Shown here piece after piece: positions 1 to 11,875 of a stretch of 64,000 bases of DNA. Both the position numbers and the translations under genes were made by a program. Source of the stretch: Brassica napus (Eukaryota; Streptophyta; Magnoliopsida; Brassicales; Brassicaceae); assembly GCF_020379485.1 (NCBI RefSeq), contig NC_063444.1:9062652-9126651 (forward strand). The letters are read 5' to 3'. Numbering within the stretch: the first letter of the stretch is position 1; each line of letters opens with the position of its first letter. Under the pieces are notes generated by a model. That model was not told where the DNA came from and made no database searches. It saw only the letters and a list, made by a program, of their open reading frames with translations.

Positions 1-972
1 ATCTCTAAGATAAGGGAGGAGTATCCTGACCGTATGATGATGACCTTTTCGGTTTTCCCTTCTCCTAAGGTCTCCGACACCGTCGTTGAGCCGTACAATG
101 CTACACTCTCCGTTCACCAGCTTGTTGAGAATGCTGACGAATGTATGGTTTTGGATAACGAAGCTCTCTACGATATCTGTTTCCGCACCTTGAAGCTTTC
201 TAATCCCACTTGTGAGTTTACGAAACCTCTTGTTTTCCAATGTTTCGTGTGATTGTACTCTGACATTGTTCTGGTTCTTGTGTGGTGTTGTTTAGTTGGT
301 GACCTTAACCACCTCATCTCAGCTACCATGAGTGGTGTCACATGCTGTCTCCGTTTCCCTGGTCAACTAAACTCCGACCTCAGAAAACTCGCTGTGAATC
401 TCATCCCTTTCCCAAGGCTCCACTTCTTCATGGTGGGTTTTGCGCCACTGACGTCAAGAGGGTCTCAACAATACAGCGCCTTAAGCGTCCCTGAGCTAAC
501 CCAACAGATGTGGGACGCCAAAAACATGATGTGCGCAGCTGATCCTCGCCATGGCCGTTACTTGACAGCTTCTGCTGTGTTCCGTGGGAAGATGAGTACC
601 AAAGAAGTTGATGAGCAGATGATGAACGTCCAGAACAAGAACTCATCCTACTTTGTTGAGTGGATTCCGAACAACGTGAAGTCAAGCGTCTGCGATATAG
701 CTCCCACGGGTTTGAAAATGGCGTCGACTTTCATAGGGAACTCGACTTCGATACAGGAAATGTTCAGGCGTGTGAGTGAGCAGTTCACTGCTATGTTCAG
801 GAGAAAGGCTTTCCTTCATTGGTACACAGGGGAAGGAATGGATGAGATGGAGTTCACGGAAGCTGAGAGTAACATGAACGATCTTGTTGCAGAGTACCAG
901 CAATATCAGGATGCTACAGTGGGTGAAGAAGAGTACGAGGAGGACGAAGAAGAGTATGAGGAAGAAGCTTAA
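1..972 (+). CDS. TUB9: beta-tubulin, C-terminal 295 residues (TUB9-like), 5' end outside window
   Basis: Beta subunit of the alpha/beta-tubulin dimer, the building block of microtubules. Exon 1-211 opens in frame at [13 protein letters not shown], about residue 155 of a roughly 445-residue family, so about 150 residues lie off the left edge. A donor at 212 (GTGAGT) and an acceptor ending at 295 (TTTAG) join [17 protein letters not shown] exactly; the second exon is 296-972. The second exon carries the conserved tubulin core ([28 protein letters not shown]) and ends in the acidic, Glu/Tyr-rich tail typical of beta-tubulin. The family call is certain. The name TUB9 rests on the neighbouring HEN1 and GHR1 genes, as in Arabidopsis, and is an inference. 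Confidence 0.95.
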
Positions 973-1570
973 GAAGACATTATTGATTACTACTACTTTG
1001 TAAGGCTTCATACAAGCAACAAGTCTTTTATCTCTGTTTTATGTTTGAATTTTCTGTCTTTTGTGCTTTGGTGTGTTCTGTTACTGAATCTATTCTAAAA
1101 AATGAAAAACTAAGATTTGTTCTAGAGTGCCCCTTATACATATTCTTCTTTGTTTTGTCTATGAAAACATTTCATTGTCAAGCCTCCACAATTACCCTGA
1201 CCAAACACTTTGTGACCGGTACATACAAATATCTTAAACCTCTGCCTCTAAAGCCTAAAACTCGTCTTCCTCAGAGATCTTCCAGATCAAGAAGGCAAAT
1301 GCATTTGCTTGGAAAAGTCAGCTTTCGAGAAGTGAGACAATGATAACAAGTTCAGGGACTTTAATATAAATAAACATACTTGCTGGGCCAAAATGGTAGT
1401 TTAGTTCCCATCATTTTCAGTAGACTAGACTAGAGACAGTAAACAACACACCATGGGTTAATCTACGGAAGCTAAGGCAAAAGAACTAAAACAAGCTTTT
1501 GAGTTTTTATATATAGATGAACACATCATCACATCGCTTGCAAAATCTTCTACTAATCCAAAAGATCCAA
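973..1570. other. convergent intergenic region between TUB9 and HEN1 copy 1
   Basis: This 598-bp gap holds the 3' ends of two convergent genes (TUB9 + and HEN1 -). No further coding exon is visible. The part from about 1140 to 1450 resembles 25800-26110, which lies in the same place next to HEN1 pseudogene copy 4, so the 3' flank was copied together with the gene. The Arabidopsis gene I recall in this interval (TDM1/MS5) is not here. Confidence 0.7.
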
Positions 1571-4500
1571 TCAGTCTTTCTTTTCTCCATTGCCTTTCTT
1601 CCATTCCCATATGACTTTATAAGGCTGTCCTTCTGCTACACTCTCAACAGCTGAAGCTTCCCGTTTAAACACAGCTATTTGAGAAGCAAACCCTGGTTCT
1701 ACTTCACCAGACCCACCAACACCACTGAACTCGACGCTGTAGTTATGATGTTCCGCAAGTTTAGTAGCCCAGTGGTTAAACTGTTCCCTTGTCCACTCGA
1801 ATTTGTGGTCATGGTTCCTGAATTTGGGAAGCTGTGACTCAGATTTGTTTTCTTCTTGGTTTTCTGGTGTAGTAGACCGCTGGAGAATTGTGTTGTACTC
1901 GAAGTTTGGTGTTGAGACTATCAGAAGCTTCGGGCGAAACAAGCTTAGAACCTTTTCACCAAACTCACAGGCTTGATCTTCTTCCATGTGCTCAATAACC
2001 TACACATTCAGAACAGGCTATTTGTAACGCAAAACCAGACAGATTGCTTTATGATGAAAATGCACAAAAATATAATAGGAGGGGACCTCTAAGCAAGTGC
2101 CAATGTCAAGGTCATACAGCCTGGAGTCGAACTCGAGGATGGAACCATCATAAAGCGTCGCAGTGTTGACGTTGCAAGCTTCCTTATTTAATTTTACATG
2201 TAGCATCTAAAATAGAAACACACAAACAGAAGTCAATAAACCATCTCTACTCGATTACACAAAAATCATGACTAAAGAGTGCAAACGCATTAGTCTCATC
2301 AAGTTTAGTCCAAGAGTGGAATAAAAACCGGTGGTGTATGATTTTGCATACCTTAGCAGCACGGGCAAGACCTTTCGGTGAGATGTCAACGCCAATAATG
2401 GTTTGAAGTGTTGTTGGATAGTCAAGTAGAGAGTCTAATAAACTACCAGAACCGCATCCAAAGTCAGCCTGCCACAAGAATAGAGTTGTCACAGATTTTC
2501 ACAAATAGAGACTTAACTATCTTGAACAACCAAGAGAGTATACCAAAGTAGAAGCAGATGAATTTTTTATATGTTTAACTGCATATTCCACACGCTGTTT
2601 TGAAAGTGGCGGTTTGAAAAAAGCAGCCTCCATTCGCTCTTCACTAGGCCCTTTCACTCCCAACAGAATTATACTGTAAACCAACTGTGGATGTTCTGCA
2701 TAAAACACAAAGGAAACTTCATCTCTTTTGGTCTATTAACACATATAAGTAAAGCTTGGTGGTTACTATAAGACTATATCAGAACTTTCTAGACCTAAGT
2801 TCATTGGCGAAGGCAGTAATGATAGCATTAGAAACATTACTTGATAGGAGGTAGCGTGTCCTTGCAGTATCGCTGGAAGCAGCCAGAATCAATGCTTCGG
2901 CAGCAGCAAAGAGTGTAGCATTGAAAGAAGCAAATTCACCCACAGTCATCTGAGTAACAGCTGTTTCAATAAGTGGGTTCATGGCTTTAGTCCCAATCTC
3001 AAACTCTATCTCTTCATGGCTTTCAATGAGATCTATTGATGGCTCATAATATTCAGCATCCTCCTCGGACTCCATATCTTCTTCGTTGCCTTCCCTGACT
3101 TCTCCATCAGTCGAAAACTCAGGATCCACTTCCAAAGACAAAGAATAGCAGATGCTAACCACAGAACCGTTTGTTATAGAGGGAACACGCTTCTCTTCTA
3201 CCGATGGCACGTTTTTGGTCCTTGAGCTGTCTCCATTTCCGAGGTTTGGTGGGATTGTAAAAGCATGAGTAGTGCTTGGAGATTTGATATCCTCTTCATC
3301 ATCTGAATCTGATCCAACAACATCCATATCATCGAAAAACTTACTAAACCATAAGAGAGCTTTCAACGAAGCATTCTGAACAGCATCGTTCTCCTTCTCA
3401 TAGAACTTTTTCGGTGAACACTCCAAAACCAGACCCTGGGACTTTGTAAGAACTTTCACTTCACATCTGAAACCATTCCCTAATCCTGGTGCATCCTCTT
3501 TTTCCTTACTTAAATTCTCATCGTCTGCATCATCAGATCCTCCCGAGACCTTCAAATTCTTGTGAGATCTGTATACGTCAGCCAACGATTTCACAGGAGC
3601 TATAGAGATAGCAAAGACGGGGTCTGCTAGTCTGTGCTGGTGGCAGAACATGGAGAGAATCTCCCTGGGGAACGGACCTCTCCAGTTAGACTTTGTAGTG
3701 AATGAAGCAGGTAACTGAGCAGCAAGTACTGCTTGTCTGGAGATTTTGTAGATGCCATTGGGTGACATACCGCAACATATCCTGCACAAGCCCCAAAAAT
3801 GCATTACTTAAGAATCCTTATGTTAAAAGAAGATGTGAGCAAGAGTTGGTAAGGAGGAAAGAGACCTGTAAAATGACTCTACAGTTACATCATCAAAGTC
3901 AAGATCCTCGGACTTCCATCGGTAACCAACAGATGCCAAGACTGCATCCCCGTGAATCTCTTGACCACAAATGTAACTTGCTCTTGCATTCCGACGAGAT
4001 GATTCTTCACTTGAGCTTCCAGAGACTTCTGAGGACTTGAATTTAGTAATAGGAGAGTACAATCTACACTCAGAGCCACATGAAGCTTTGCCAAGTGTCC
4101 TGTTAATAAAACCAAAAGATTAACACCAAGAAAGCTTAACTTATTAATTGAAAAAAATTAAATATAATCACCTGGATATCATCACTTGGTTGCCATTCTT
4201 CAAGCAGAGCCTTTCAGCAATACTATCCAAGTAATACCGGCCCGAGGAAACATCGACAGAATCCAACTCAACAATCTCCTCACCCTTACATGGTATATAC
4301 ACAGCCTTGACTTTTCTGCTATCTACGGAATCAGATACTTGAGTAGCTAATGCTTCTACAACTGCTGGAGGGTATGGATTTTTCCTTCGGAGTGAAGCTT
4401 CATGCGGAGATGCAACAATGAAGTCCCGCAACTTTGCAGCAGCCTCCATGACACAGGAAACGACCAAGAACGGATCTGATTCCACAGAAGGATTGATGAT

Positions 4501-5115
4501 TTTACAACGACTGTTGATCTTTGAATCAAACGTAGCAATTACAGAAACAGGAACCGAGCCGCAACAGTCACCGTTCCTTCGCAATGCAGCTCTAAGGTGA
4601 GCTCCCAGAGGATGATCAGCTGAAAGAAACTGCAACCCCAACACATTAGTGCCACTAACACTTCATGAGTTATAATTTTCTTCAATGTATCTACTAACCT
4701 CATCAGAAAATATATACTTAATGCGTCCAACGAGATCATCCCAAGCTTCATCCACGGTAAGATCATCATTCTGAGGACGGAACCCTAGCTGCAACATGAG
4801 TAGTACTATCTTCGTTAACATAAGAGTAAAGAAGATAATATATATAAGAAGATCAAACCATACCTTGTCGAGAGCAAGTTCAGCAGCAGACTGTTCTGAA
4901 TCTTTCTTCTTCTTGCAGACATTTGAAACAACAGAAAAGTCTGGTAGCTGCAAGTGGCATCTAAAGAGAGATGGTCCTTTTTGAGGTATTGCTAATCCTG
5001 GACAAGCACTCTGAGCAGAGTCATTAACTTCCTCAACTGTATAGATTGCATTAGCACCAAACTTCTGATGTATGATTGCCTTTGGAGTAAGAGTATGTTT
5101 CCCTCCACCCGCCAT
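1571..5115 (-). CDS. HEN1: HEN1 small-RNA 3'-terminal 2'-O-methyltransferase, copy 1 (930 aa)
   Basis: HEN1 methylates the 2'-OH of the 3'-terminal nucleotides of miRNA and siRNA duplexes, protecting them from uridylation and decay. Nine exons, read from the high coordinate: 4864-5115, 4699-4788, 4172-4629, 3866-4099, 2841-3781, 2544-2695, 2352-2468, 2087-2206, 1571-1999. All junctions are GT-AG and in phase, giving 930 residues (Arabidopsis HEN1 is about 942). In order: dsRBD1 (RCHLQLPDFSVVSNV, first 85 residues), La-like region, second dsRNA-binding region, PPIase-like domain (around 540-680), and a Rossmann methyltransferase with DFGCGSGSLLDSLL near 711. The Mg2+ ligands known from the family are present: E788, E791 and H792 in EVIEH, and H853 in HDHKFEWT. 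The start at 5115 matches the family N-terminus MAGGGKHT. This is the likely functional orthologue. Confidence 0.95.
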
Positions 5116-6117
5116 CACAAAAAAAAACGCAAATGTAGCTTCGTTTAATACACTGAGACGAACAAAGGGTCAGTGTAAATATTGTCAAAGATCAGGAAAG
5201 ATTGTAACTTTTTGTGCAAAATCTGATTTTTAAGCTTGACAATTAGAACCAGAGCCACAGATAACGAATCAGTTACTGATGTGGTAGTTTTTAAGGACAT
5301 GCGATGGAGAAACAGAGAGATGAACACACAGGAAACTGGGTAAAGCAACGATTTTTTTTCGTTTCAGGGGTTTTGAGTATCGTTTAAGACGAACGAATCG
5401 TCATGAACAGAAATGAATGAATCAATGAAACTGAATTTCAGAAAAAGCCCAGAACTTGCACAACAAACACACACATAATGAACCTAGAAACCAACTACAT
5501 ACCTTTAAAGAGTTTAGCGGAATGGGCATGTAGAAAGAGAATTACGCTGAGGAGAGGACACAACAGCCAGAGAGAGAGGAAGAGTGTTGGGGTTTCTAGA
5601 GGGAGGAAAGAGGGGTGTTTTGGTCATTTACATGTTGTGGAATCGTGTAAAAAGTCTTCTCTTTTTTGTTTTGTTCCTTTATTCTTTTCTTGTATTAATT
5701 GTTTCAAAATTTTAATATTATTCCCAATCCACTATCCTCTTTGTTCATGTTTGAACAAAATTCATAAACTATTGAAGTCTATATACATAAACAATATACA
5801 TTTAGGTAGTTCAATGGTTTTAGTTTGATTGTTTAATAACTTAAAAATTTCCACTGGCTACTAACCTTAAAAATATCGAAAGAGAGTTTGGACATAAGTA
5901 TGCAGGTCATGTTCATATGCTTAGAGACCTCATCTTTTTGTAAGAGAAAACTTCTAGGAGAAAAAACCAATCCGAACTTAATAAGTTAAAGTACTTCACA
6001 TCTCTTGTGCTTTGGAAATCAATGGGACTCTGTGTCCAACTTCTTCAGCTGATGACCACCAGAAAGACAAAGGGCAAGACTTGGGGACTTTTTAGAAGAT
6101 CAAAGACCAGGGAGAGT
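5116..6117. promoter_or_regulatory. 5' region of HEN1 copy 1 and 3' flank of copy 2
   Basis: No supported gene. The part next to 5115 must hold the promoter and 5' UTR of copy 1, on the minus strand; I could not place a TATA box or start site. The part next to 6118 is the 3' flank of copy 2. The methyltransferase exons that should lie downstream of the copy 2 break were sought here on the minus strand and are absent. Confidence 0.5.
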
Positions 6118-8877
6118 TTATTGATGAACTCTTTTAAAGCCTACTCTGGTTGATACTCTTTTTATCAAAGACCAGTCTTTAAGAGACTGCAAGAAGAAGC
6201 CTTCTGCAACCTTTTCAACAATGTTAGCCTTCTCCATTCGTTCTTCTGTTGGACCCTTCACTCCCAACAAAAGTACACTGTATTCCAAACCTGGATATTC
6301 AAAGCAATTTCAGAACTCCCTCGTCTTAGTCACAGTCACAAATATATGTATTAATTTATAGTTCATGCAGTGTTTACAGTAGCGAAAGCTTTGAAAAAGC
6401 ACATAACCATTTGAGAAAAACCAAAACAAAAGATTTTTAATTTTTTTTAAAGATTGATGCAATAGAGTAATTAACAGAAGACTTAAAGGTAAGATTCTTA
6501 CATAACTTAAAGGTGAGATTCTTAAACTAAAAGTGAGGACTTATACTAGAACATGAATTTTCTAGTCCTAAGTTCACTAATGAAGGCACAAATGTCAACG
6601 TTCGATAAAGTTTTTCTTTTCCTACAAGACAAATGTTGAAGCATTACCTGACAAGAGTGAGAGAGCTTTCGCAGTATCATTGGCAGCCGCCAAAACCAAG
6701 CCTTCAGCAGGCAATCCAGTAGAGAAACAAACATACTGACCCACAGACATCTGAGTAACAACTGATTCAAGATGTGGATTCATAGACCCATGCCCTACCT
6801 CAAACTCTATCCCTTCATTGCTTTCAATGAGTTCTTTCAAAGATTTACCTTTCTTTGAATACTCAGCATCCTTTTTCAAGTACACAGAATAGCATATGCT
6901 GACCAAGGAACCGTTTGCTATATTTTGAACACGCTTCTTTTCCCATGGCATCATACCCATGGACCCCCTTGATTTATACAAATCTCCGTTTCTGATAATC
7001 TCCGGGAGCTCATACACTCTACTGCTTGGAAAGGTCTCTTTAAAACGATTCCTCTGATTAAACTGAATATTCAGGTCGTCATCGGTATAGCATGCTTCCA
7101 GTGATTCTACATCCATGTCGCCGAAAAACATACTAAACCATGAGAGGGCTTTCAATGCAGCATTTTGAACTGCATCATTTTCCTCCTCATATAACTTCTT
7201 CAACGAACAATCTAAAACCAAACCCTGTGACTTTGAGAAAATCTTCACTTCACATCTATACCCCTTCCCTGATCCTGGCATCTCCCAGTTACCTCTACTC
7301 AAATACCGATTGTCGGAATCATCTTTTATCTTGTTGAAGGAACTTAACAAGTCAGACATCGACTTAGCAGGAGCTGTAGATATAGTAAACACCGGTTCCG
7401 CTAGTTGTTGCTGGTGACAGAACATGCAGAGAATCTCCCTGGGAAATGGACCTCTCCAGTTAGACTCTCTGGTGAATAATAGAGGCAGCTGTGCAGCAAT
7501 CAACGCTTTTCTGGAGATTTTGTAGATTCCATTGGGTGACATACCGCAACATATCCTGCACAAGCGAAAAACATGATAAGATACACAAACTAAAAAACCA
7601 AACATGTTGAAAAGAAAAAGTTGGTAAAGGGACCTGTAAAATGACTTTAAGGTTACATTGTCATGTTCAAGATCATGAGACCTCCCTGTGTAACCAACAG
7701 ATGCCAAGATTGCATCACCATGAATATCTTGACCACTAACAAAACTTGCTTTTGCATTCCGAGACTTTTTTAAATCATTGGAAGACGTCAGCTTAGGAAT
7801 GGCAGAGTACACCCTACACTCATAGCCAGAGAAAGTTTTGCTAATCGCCCTGGATATCATCACTTGGCTGGCATCCTTCAAACCAAGCTTTTCAGCAATA
7901 GTATCCAAGTAATACCGATCTGATGAAACATCAAGAAGGACCGGCTCAACAACTTCTTCATCCTTTTTGGTACATTTTATATGTACAGCCTCAACTTTTA
8001 TGCTTTCTACATGAGTAGCAAGTCCTTCTATGATTGCTGGAGGGTATGGACTTTTCCTTCGGAGTGAAGCTGCGTGTGGAGACACGACAATGTAATCCGA
8101 TAACTTTGCAGCAGCCTTCATCACATAAGACATGGCCAAGATAGGATCTTGATCCACGGAAGGATTAATCACTTTACAGCGACTGTTAATCTTTGCATCA
8201 AATGCAGCGATGGCAGAAACAGGAACTGATCCACGACGTTCACCATCCCTTTGCAATGTTGCTCTAAGGTGACTTCCAAGAGGATGATCGGATGAAAGAA
8301 ACTGTAATGGAAACAACTTAAAACATTAATAGTGCCAATAGCCTTATAGGTTAACCTCAAGCTAGTTAATCATATAAAGAGAATGTATTTCAAAATTGCT
8401 ATTGAAACTTAGTATATAAAAAGTATATGGAAACCTTGAAACTACTTTTGAGCTACTAACCTCGTCAGAAAATATATACTTGATGCGTTCAGCAATATCA
8501 TCCCAACCTTCCTCCACAGTAATATGATGATGATGATCATCATCCTGAGGGTGAATGCCTAGCTGCAACATTAACAGTATTATTGTCTTCTTTAACACAA
8601 ACGAGTTTTTAGAAAACAAAGATACAAATACAGATGAGAGATGAAACCAAAGGCATACCTTCTCCAGAGCCAATTCAGCAGCTGATTGTTCAGCATCTTT
8701 CTTCCTCTTGAAGACATTTGATACAACGGAAAATTCTGGTAGCTGCAAGTGGCATCGATAAAGACAACTGTTCTGAGAAGAAACATGGACTTCCTCAATC
8801 ATGTAACCTGCTTTGACACCAAACTTTTGATGTATAGTCTCCTTTGGAGAAAGAGTCTTCTCCTCCCCACCCGCCAT
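6118..8877 (-). CDS. HEN1-like protein without methyltransferase domain, copy 2 (689 aa)
   Basis: Paralogue of HEN1 in the same tandem array. Exons: 8659-8877, 8461-8562, 7634-8301, 6648-7555, 6118-6290; all GT-AG and in phase. It keeps dsRBD1 (YRCHLQLPEFSVVSNVF), the La-like region, the second dsRNA-binding region (CCGMSPNGIYKISRKALIAA) and the PPIase-like domain. HEN1 homology stops at G-P-T-E-E-R-M-E (residue 652). It is followed by 37 unrelated residues and a TAA at 6118-6120, so the SAM-binding site and the EVIEH/H catalytic residues are missing. Exons 3 and 4 of copies 1 and 3 are fused here without a gap. There are no internal stops or frameshifts over the retained 652 residues. It could be a small-RNA-duplex binding protein without activity, or a young pseudogene. 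Confidence 0.85.
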
Positions 8878-9432
8878 TACAAACCCCACTGTAGCTTTTT
8901 TTTATAAACAGAGACCTATTAGAAAGATCAGGAAAGATGGTGACTTTTGTGCAAACAGCGATTGTAGAGAGTCCTGCCACACAAATAAGAGGGTTTCTTA
9001 GAGATACAGTAAAAAAAAAAAGGTGGCTTATTTTCTGAGTCTCGTTGAGTCTTCGTTCCACAACAACAAAAGGGAGATGAAAGATGAGATAAAGCAACGA
9101 TTTTTATTTCATTAGAGTCCAAAACAAATTGAAGAAACGTTACGAGAAAAACGAAATCGTTATGAACAGAAACGAATCCATGCTTTAATGGAATGGGATT
9201 TCAGAAACAAGAACAATCAACTACTTGTCTCTGAAGGATCAGTGAAAATGGCAAACGTAGAAACTAGTTTCAGCGAAAGTGAGCAGCAAAGAGAGAACGG
9301 TGGCTTGGGGGATTTTCAAATGTGAAGGTTGGAGGAAAGCGAGGGTGTTTTGGTCATTACCCATTGTGAAATACTTAAATACACCAAAATGGTCAGGACT
9401 AGAGGTTTAAGAAGATTTAAAAACTTAGTTTT
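8878..9432. promoter_or_regulatory. 5' region of HEN1-like copy 2, up to the copia insertion
   Basis: A 555-bp stretch upstream of the copy 2 start codon with no gene. It contains the presumed minus-strand promoter and 5' UTR, then ends at the copia left LTR. The block around 9290-9370 (mucleotides encoding nothing evident, with a TTTTGGTCATT motif) resembles 5600-5640 upstream of copy 1 and 18740-18785 upstream of copy 3, so the proximal promoters were duplicated with the genes. Confidence 0.5.
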
Positions 9433-9695
9433 TGTTGTATAATATAGGTGAGGTAGCGTTTGTATTTATATAATTTGTGTATAAAAAGAAAGATGGTTGA
9501 CGTGAGTGAGAGAGATGTGTTATCGGTTGAAAGACTTACATCTTATTCATTCGTATTCACTCTATTTATAGTATGACCAAGTCGGTCATAATTAGATATT
9601 TACAAGAAGAGAAACTAATAAAATATGTAGTCGGTCATTTCAGATAGGGATGGATTTGGATAATTATTTTTATATTTGTGTTCTTATCTTTAACA
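9433..9695 (-). repeat. copia 3' LTR (left copy)
   Basis: 263-bp terminal repeat, a partner of 14584-14837; TG at one end, CA at the other. It is preceded by GTTTT, the target-site duplication. It is longer than the partner because of a small indel near 9645-9660. Confidence 0.95.
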
Positions 9696-9990
9696 CTCCC
9701 CCTTGATTATCCAAATTGTATTACGTAATGCCTCATTAAAAACCTGGTCATGGAAAAACCCATTGGGACAAAAACCATGACAAGGGAAGAAGAGTACACT
9801 GCCGTAATCTCCCCCTGAGATAGTAGACGTAGCTTTCTCATCATAGGTCACGCAAATGCCGCATTCCAATACCGTAGACATGTTTTCGGAATGTTGTAGT
9901 CGAAAGAGCTTTGGTGAACAAGTCAGCCGGATTTTCGCATGACCGTACATACTCAATGTCCACTTCTTTATTTTTCTCGAGCTCCCTTAC

Positions 9991-11809
9991 CTACGAGAAA
10001 AAGCTTGGAGGGATGTGTTTTGTTCTGTCGCTCTTAATGTAGCCTTCCTTGAGTTGAGCAACACAAGCCGAATTATCTTCAAATATTTTCGTCGGCTCTT
10101 TCTCGTTGACCATTCCGCTTGATTCTTGTATGTGGTGACTCATTGACCGAAGCCACACACATTCTCGACAAGCTTCGTGAAGCGCAATAGTTTCTGCATA
10201 ATTTGAAGATGTCGCAACCAGAGTTTGTTTCTGAGACCGCCAAGAGATCGCGGTTCCACCAATTGTAAAAACGTAGCCGGTTTGCGATCGAGCCTTATGA
10301 GGATCTGATAAGTATCCTGCATCTGCAAAACCAACCATACCAAACTCGGGTTTTCTAAAATACATTAACCCTAAATCAATTGTACCTTGGAGGTAACGGA
10401 ATACATGCTTTATTCCGTCCCAGTGCCTGCGAGTAGGAGCAGAACTATATCTTGCTAGTAGATTAGTAGCAAAAGCTATATCTGGTCTGGTACAGTTTGC
10501 AAGATATAACAGCCCACCGATAGCACTCATATAAGGTACTTCTGGACCTAATATCTTCTCGCTATCTTCGCAAGGCCTAAAAGGATCACTCTCAACATTG
10601 AGAGATCTACCTATCATTGGAGTACTCAAAGGAGTCGCTTTGTCCATACGAAAGCGTTTCAATAACCTTTTCGTATAGTTTGATTGATGCACAAATATTC
10701 CTTCTCGGAGATGCTCTATCTGGAGTCCAAGACAAAACTTTGTCTTGCCAAGATCTTTCATTTCGAACTCCTCTTTCATATGAGTTCGAGCATCATCAAC
10801 CTCCTTTTGAGTTCCAATTATGTTCAGGTCATCTACATATACAGCAATGATCACAAAGCCAGATGACGATTTTTTTTATAAAAACGCATGGACATATCGC
10901 ATTATTCACATATCCTTTACTCAAAAGATATTCACTTAAGCGATTGTACCACATGCGTCCGGATTGCTTTAATCCGTAAAGTGATCGCTGTAACTTGACC
11001 GAACAAATCTCCCTGGATTTTTCTTTCAATGCTTCAGGCATTTTCAATCCCTCAGGGAGTCTCATATATATATCGTTATCCAACGATCCATATAAATATG
11101 CAGTCACAACGTCCATGAGATGCATCTCAAGATTTTTAGACGCCGTTCGGCTCATCAAAAATCTAAACGTAATTGCATCCATTACCGGGGAATACGTTTC
11201 CTCAAAATCAATTCCCGGTCTCTGAGAAAAACCTTGGGCAACTAATCGGGCTTTATATCGTGTTACTTCATTTTTCTCATATACTTTTCTCACGAATACC
11301 CACTTATACCCAACAGGATTTACGTTCTCAGGCGTTATGACTATAGGTCCAAAGACATTTCTTTTATTTAGGGAGAGTAATTCAATTTGAATGGCCTTCT
11401 TCCACTCCTCCCAATCATGTCTTTTCTGACATTCCAAAATGGACATTGGATCGGGATCATCATTTTCATGATCGATCTCTTTGGACACAGAAAAGGAGAA
11501 CATTCCATCAACATCTTTTATCTTATTTCTGATCCATAACTTTTCATCTCGGTCGTAGTTGATGGAAATTTCATACTTTTCTGTTCCCTTCTCGTCATCT
11601 GGATCATCTTTATCTATGCCTTCTTTCAGACATTTTTCAGTATCAGGTTCTTCTGGAACCTTTCTATTTATGTCTTCTTTCAGACATCTTTCAATATCAG
11701 GTTCTTCTAGAACCTTACTTTGTTCATCCAATTTCTTTTTCTTTCGGAGATTTTTATCTTTAGAACCCGCTGGTCTCCCCCTCTTTAACTGAACCCTAGG
11801 TTCATTCAT
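9991..11809 (-). pseudogene. copia reverse transcriptase and RNase H, frameshifted
   Basis: The first segment (10829-11809) has the copia RT start NPVGYKWVFVRKVYEKNEV and VKLQRSLYGLKQSGRMWYN. A frameshift in the run of T at about 10871-10878 precedes the second segment (9991-10854), which holds the catalytic YVDD motif in IIAVYVDDLNIIG. It continues into the RNase H (GFADAGYLSDPHKARSQTGY, SWRSQKQTLVATSS). RT activity would need the frameshift to be absent, so this is a pseudogene. Confidence 0.92.
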
Positions 11810-11875
11810 TTTATTTCCATCAGTTTGTTCTTTAGGAACATCAACTCTTGATGGAACATTTTCAGCGGGTATACA

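Noticed and set aside
6118..8877. Copy 2 as a simple pseudogene
   Set aside because: All retained exons join in phase with no stop or frameshift before the new tail, so I list it as a gene while noting that its function is unproven.
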